Assembly: GCF_030381805.1 (NCBI RefSeq)
Contig: NZ_JAUDRH010000005.1
Coordinates: forward strand, 412,109 to 476,108
Direction of reading: 5' to 3'
DNA length: 64,000 nt
Source of the DNA: Chlorogloeopsis sp. ULAP01
GTDB taxonomy: Bacteria; Cyanobacteriota; Cyanobacteriia; Cyanobacteriales; Nostocaceae
Shown here: piece after piece, positions 61,254 through 64,000 of the stretch
How the letters are laid out: every line of letters starts with the position of its first letter
Numbering within the stretch: the first letter of the stretch is position 1
Translations under genes and position numbers: made by a program
Notes under the pieces: model-generated
What the model was told of the DNA's origin: nothing
What the model saw: the letters and a program-made list of their open reading frames with translations, nothing else
Database searches by the model: none

Positions 61254-61673
61254 CTACAAAACTGAATTTTCATGTACATCTTCCGTGGGTTTAGTCAATC
61301 GAGTGCTATCTTTTTGCGATTCAATGAGTATGAGAACTGCTGGCAGAATTAAGAGCCAGAAACCAGAAATCGGCTCAATCACTATTCCAATCACAGAAAA
61401 TCCTAAAAGATTCCAACCGAGAAAAGCTGGTAGACTGATTCCCTTAGCTTCTGCCCAGCAACATAGCTGTCCTAAAGTTAAAAGTAGTGGACTAATCATC
61501 ATGTACCAAAAGGCATCTTCTCGGTCAAAATAAGGAGCAAAGGGGTTAGGAGCAGTTGTATTGAATACCCCATTGCGAACTATCTCTGAAAGGGGTTCAG
61601 TAAAAAGCCAGATGCCAACTAGGATATGAATAATGCTGATGGCGATCAAAAGATATCCAGTGACTCGAAACAT
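61254..61673 (-). CDS. Four-pass membrane protein, DUF6463-like
   Basis: 139 aa with four TM segments: GYLLIAISIIHILVGIWLF, MMISPLLLTLGQLCC, GWNLLGFSVIGIVIEP, GFWLLILPAVLILI. The FDREDAFWYMMISP and IEPISGFWLLI segments fit the small DUF6463 family (function unknown), often found near TetR genes. Operator 61735-61752 lies 62 bases upstream. Confidence 0.75.
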   Translation of the reverse strand: MFRVTGYLLIAISIIHILVGIWLFTEPLSEIVRNGVFNTTAPNPFAPYFDREDAFWYMMISPLLLTLGQLCCWAEAKGISLPAFLGWNLLGFSVIGIVIEPISGFWLLILPAVLILIESQKDSTRLTKPTEDVHENSVL

Positions 61674-61734
61674 TTCAAACCTCCTTTGTTGGAATAGTTG
61701 ATTTTATTTCTCTTAGATAGTCAGGATTAAACTT

Positions 61735-61752
61735 ATATCAAACATTCGTTAT
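61735..61752 (-). promoter_or_regulatory. TetR operator candidate upstream of the DUF6463-like gene
   Basis: ATATCAAACATTCGTTAT; coding strand TAACGAATGTTTGATATAAGT with a TATAAG box in the same place as at the other two sites. Three changes from the copy upstream of devC. Confidence 0.72.
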
Positions 61753-61771
61753 AAATTGGAGCAAAAAAACT

Positions 61772-63058
61772 TTACAATTCTATTGCTGTCTGCACCTGTA
61801 AGTTAGTAAGGGTAGAAACTCGCTTACTGTCTTCAGGGTTGAGGCGAATTCTCACTTCTACGACACGGCGATCTAAATTTTCTCCTGGTTGATTACTGAA
61901 GACATTCTGTTTGTTCACCTGCAAGCCAATTTCAGAAACTTTGCCACGTAATTCTCCTGAAAATGCTTGACTATTAATTACCGCTTGCTGCCCTAGCTTA
62001 ATTTTGCCGATGTCAGTTTGATAAACTTCTGCAACTACCGCCATCTGCTGAGTTTGCCCCAAATCCGCAATGCCTGCATCAGCAATTTTTTCTCCGGCTC
62101 GCGTGTGAACTTTGAGAATTTGCCCAGCGATCGGGGTGCGGATGTAAGCTTGTTCGAGGTTCGTTTGTGCTTGTTGAAGTGCTGCTGTGGCACTATCTAC
62201 TTCTGTCTGGGCTGCCTGCACATCTACCGGGCGAACTTCAGCAATTTGGTTAAGAGTGGCTTTGGCAGAGTTTAATTCTTCTTGGCGAGATGTTTGAATG
62301 CGTCTCAAGTTTGCTCTGGCTTCGGCAAGTTGCTGCTGTCGCGATGATTGGATGCGTTTGAGGTTTGCTTGGGCTTCGTTGAATTGTTCCTGTGCGGTTT
62401 GTAAACTCAGGCGCTTACTGTCTCTCAAGGATGCTGAAAGTGCGCCTTCTTGATACAGTTTTTCGTGGCGTTGGTATTCCATAGTGGCATTTTGCAATTC
62501 TGCCGCCAACCGGGCGATCGCTGCTTGTTGAGCTTGAATTTCTGTCTTTTGTTCTGCCACTAACCGGGCGATCGCTGCTTGTTGTGCCTCTATTTCCGTT
62601 TGTCTTTCGGCTTGCAAGCGGCTAATATTTGCCTGTTGTGCCTGAATTTCTCCTGTTTTAGCTCCAGCTTTTACCTGTGCCAATTTTGCTTGAGCCATCT
62701 TTACCTGCTCTTTTGCCTGCATGACAGCGTCTTGCAAGCGTTTTTGCGAATCCAAAATTGCCACTACCTGCCCCGCTTGTACATTATCACCCTGTTTAAC
62801 AAGTATTTTAGCCACGCGATCGCCATCCAAAGCCAGAGGTGCAGACAGGTGGATCACTTCCCCTTCTGGCTCCAAACGCCCAAGGGCTGCAACTTTTTTG
62901 ACTGGAGGCAGTGTTTCCGGGGTGGCAGACTCAGGCTTACCTGCTAAGTTAAATTGGGAAATTCCATATACAGCGATCGCTCCGGTAATTGCAGCAGCAG
63001 TCAATATCAAGCCAATCAGTCGCCGAGTCAAAGGTTTTGAAATCGATTGTTCAGACAT
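61772..63058 (-). CDS. devB: DevB-like membrane-fusion protein (HlyD family)
   Basis: 428 aa. N-terminal TM (LIGLILTAAAITGAIAVYGI), biotinyl-lipoyl-like segment (VAALGRLEPEGEVIHLSAP, RVAKILVKQGDNVQAGQVVAILDS), a long coiled coil (about 100-285) with repeated EIQAQQAAIARLVAEQKT units (at least three 18-residue repeats), and a C-terminal beta-barrel domain. The GRLEPEGEVI motif is the DevB hallmark. It links DevC-DevA to a TolC-type outer membrane channel. tetR is 38 bases upstream, so the two are one transcript. Confidence 0.94.
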   Translation of the reverse strand: MSEQSISKPLTRRLIGLILTAAAITGAIAVYGISQFNLAGKPESATPETLPPVKKVAALGRLEPEGEVIHLSAPLALDGDRVAKILVKQGDNVQAGQVVAILDSQKRLQDAVMQAKEQVKMAQAKLAQVKAGAKTGEIQAQQANISRLQAERQTEIEAQQAAIARLVAEQKTEIQAQQAAIARLAAELQNATMEYQRHEKLYQEGALSASLRDSKRLSLQTAQEQFNEAQANLKRIQSSRQQQLAEARANLRRIQTSRQEELNSAKATLNQIAEVRPVDVQAAQTEVDSATAALQQAQTNLEQAYIRTPIAGQILKVHTRAGEKIADAGIADLGQTQQMAVVAEVYQTDIGKIKLGQQAVINSQAFSGELRGKVSEIGLQVNKQNVFSNQPGENLDRRVVEVRIRLNPEDSKRVSTLTNLQVQTAIEL

Positions 63059-63096
63059 ATATCTTGTTTACTGAAATTGGAAAAATTGGGTGCATA

Positions 63097-63699
63097 TCAT
63101 TTAGTTTTCCCATTCTCAGAACCTGCTTGCTCTTGAGTGTTGAGATAAGCTGTTAACATTTTTGCTAGCAGTTCACTCTGCTCGCCATAAGAAATAGCAT
63201 CACCCTCAAACATTCGCGCCGAGATTAAGCCGTTGAGAAAACAATAAACGAAGTCAACTAACGCTTTGTCTTTAATTTCCAAATAATCTACTAAAGCCTG
63301 TTTAGTATCCTTTGAGACTTTCTTGATACTCGGATGATTCAAAACCTCTATTCGCTCTTGCTGCTGATAAAAATCAAACATCAGCAAAGTTTGTTTGAAA
63401 AAATAGTCTTCATTCTTGGTTGCAAAATTCATTAAAGCTTCGATGCGCTCTGGTAAAGTTTTGGCATCTCCAGCCCCAGCCAGAAAGTTCAGAATATCTT
63501 GCTGTGTCAGTTCTTCGATTAACTGAAAAAACAAAGCTTCCTTGCTGGGAAAATAATGATATAGCGTACCTGTAGAAACACTTAGTCCTTGGGCTATCTC
63601 TCGCATAGTGATTGCGGCATAGCCCTTTTGGGCGAACAAGTCAAAGCATTTCATCAATAACTCTTTGCGGTATTGTTCGCGATCGACTATCTTGGGCAT
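63097..63699 (-). CDS. TetR-family repressor of the devBCA-like block
   Basis: 200 aa. N-terminal HTH: AAITMREIAQGLSVSTGTLYHYFPSKEALFFQLIE (about 28-62), exactly the TetR recognition-helix pattern; the C-terminal domain is helical and ligand binding. It sits directly before devB, and an 18-base palindrome lies 15 bases upstream of its start and again before the other two units, so it probably represses all three and its own gene. The ligand is unknown. Confidence 0.94.
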   Translation of the reverse strand: MPKIVDREQYRKELLMKCFDLFAQKGYAAITMREIAQGLSVSTGTLYHYFPSKEALFFQLIEELTQQDILNFLAGAGDAKTLPERIEALMNFATKNEDYFFKQTLLMFDFYQQQERIEVLNHPSIKKVSKDTKQALVDYLEIKDKALVDFVYCFLNGLISARMFEGDAISYGEQSELLAKMLTAYLNTQEQAGSENGKTK

Positions 63700-63713
63700 T
63701 ACAATATCTATTT

Positions 63714-63731
63714 ATATCGAACGTTAGTTAT
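63714..63731 (-). promoter_or_regulatory. TetR operator candidate upstream of tetR-devB
   Basis: ATATCGAACGTTAGTTAT. On the coding strand TAACTAACGTTCGATATAAAT. A TATAAT box (plus-strand 63732-63737, read in reverse) abuts its left end. Same sequence family as 60399 and 61735. Confidence 0.78.
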
Positions 63732-63770
63732 ATTATAAGGTAACACAGAGAAACAATTCTTTAAATTTTT

Positions 63771-63965
63771 TTATAGAGTATCTAGATCTATTCCCATAGC
63801 TCGCAATTGTTCTGCCAGCTGTTGAGCGCGTTCATCTCCAGTTGGTAACACAGCACCATCTTGATAGCACCAGCGCAACCACCCATCCTGACTTGAAAGA
63901 GGGTGTCGGGGAGCCAGTGCGGTGAAGCAGCCCACCACCAAAGGCGGTTCCCGGCGTAGACGCAA
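63771..63965 (-). pseudogene. C-terminal fragment of a Uma2 gene fused to a dispersed repeat
   Basis: The last 43 codons (QDGWLRWCYQDGAVLPTGDE...LRAMGIDLDTL) match the C-terminus of the Uma2 gene at 57248 almost exactly, with the coiled-coil heptads reduced to one. Upstream of about 63893 the sequence turns into the dispersed repeat also found at 58912-58938, so the frame's first 21 codons are repeat text. Either the gene was cut by a repeat insertion or the repeat replaced the rest; the window ends before this can be decided. Confidence 0.7.
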
Positions 63966-64000
63966 AGCGGTGAGGGGGTCGCAGTCTTGGCGGTTCCCGT

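Overview
The window is chromosomal DNA of a cyanobacterium, most likely a filamentous, heterocyst-forming one (order Nostocales). The evidence is: many HIP1 octamers (GCGATCGC) inside and between genes; chlorophyll and other tetrapyrrole genes (chlM, hemD); an NDH-1 assembly factor (CRR6); a high-light-inducible protein; three relatives of the orange carotenoid protein; a DevBCA-type exporter; several Uma2-family genes; and many short tandem or fold-back repeats of the type known from Nostoc, Calothrix and Scytonema. No rRNA, tRNA, CRISPR array, transposase or prophage gene was seen. The genus assignment is inference.

Layout. 1-8.5 kb: the tail of an unidentified gene, chlM, two small membrane proteins, an orphan two-partner-secretion exoprotein (TpsA), two small Cys/Pro/Gly-tailed peptides, an unrecognised WDHH protein, and hemD. 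9-20 kb: HU, a CobD-like aminotransferase, a flavoprotein oxidoreductase without its redox cysteines, a receiver-DUF3685 protein, a Fur-family regulator, CRR6, a GT9 glycosyltransferase, ispD, scpB and a DUF760 protein. 20-33 kb: an HtrA/Deg protease, a LysM-M23 peptidase, ispG, an S41 C-terminal protease, a prohibitin-like protein, a tandem pair of Uma2 genes (one broken), an EF-G paralogue, a TPR protein and a PsiE protein. 33-39 kb: small conserved proteins and a photoprotection cluster (CTDH, an HCP4-like protein and a second HCP) around queG and a HAD phosphatase. 39-48 kb: GNAT, a MacAB-like tripartite exporter, a TPR lipoprotein-like protein, a response regulator and a GyrA/ParC paralogue. 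48-57 kb: a membrane protein, hlip, the primary sigma factor, a 2-kb gene-free stretch, gyrB, miaA and an SGNH hydrolase. 57-64 kb: Uma2, devA, devC, GNAT, a DUF6463-like protein, devB and tetR, then a Uma2 remnant at the edge.

How genes work together. ispD and ispG are both in the MEP isoprenoid route; chlM and hemD are in tetrapyrrole synthesis; the HCP and CTDH proteins, HLIP and CRR6 serve photoprotection or photosynthetic electron flow. The TetR-devB / DUF6463-GNAT / devC-devA block reads as one local regulon: an 18-bp near-palindrome recurs three times, once upstream of each transcription unit, at the same spacing to a TATAAA/G box.

The most interesting items are (1) two small proteins that share a W-x-Y-P-C-P-x-x-G-Y-x-x-G-C C-terminus although their N-termini differ (one a signal peptide, one a soluble leader-like region); (2) the three TetR operators; (3) the HCP/HCP/CTDH cluster; and (4) repeat biology: heptad arrays that supply start codons, fold-back elements ending in GGGCGGG, and repeat sequence absorbed in frame by several housekeeping genes.
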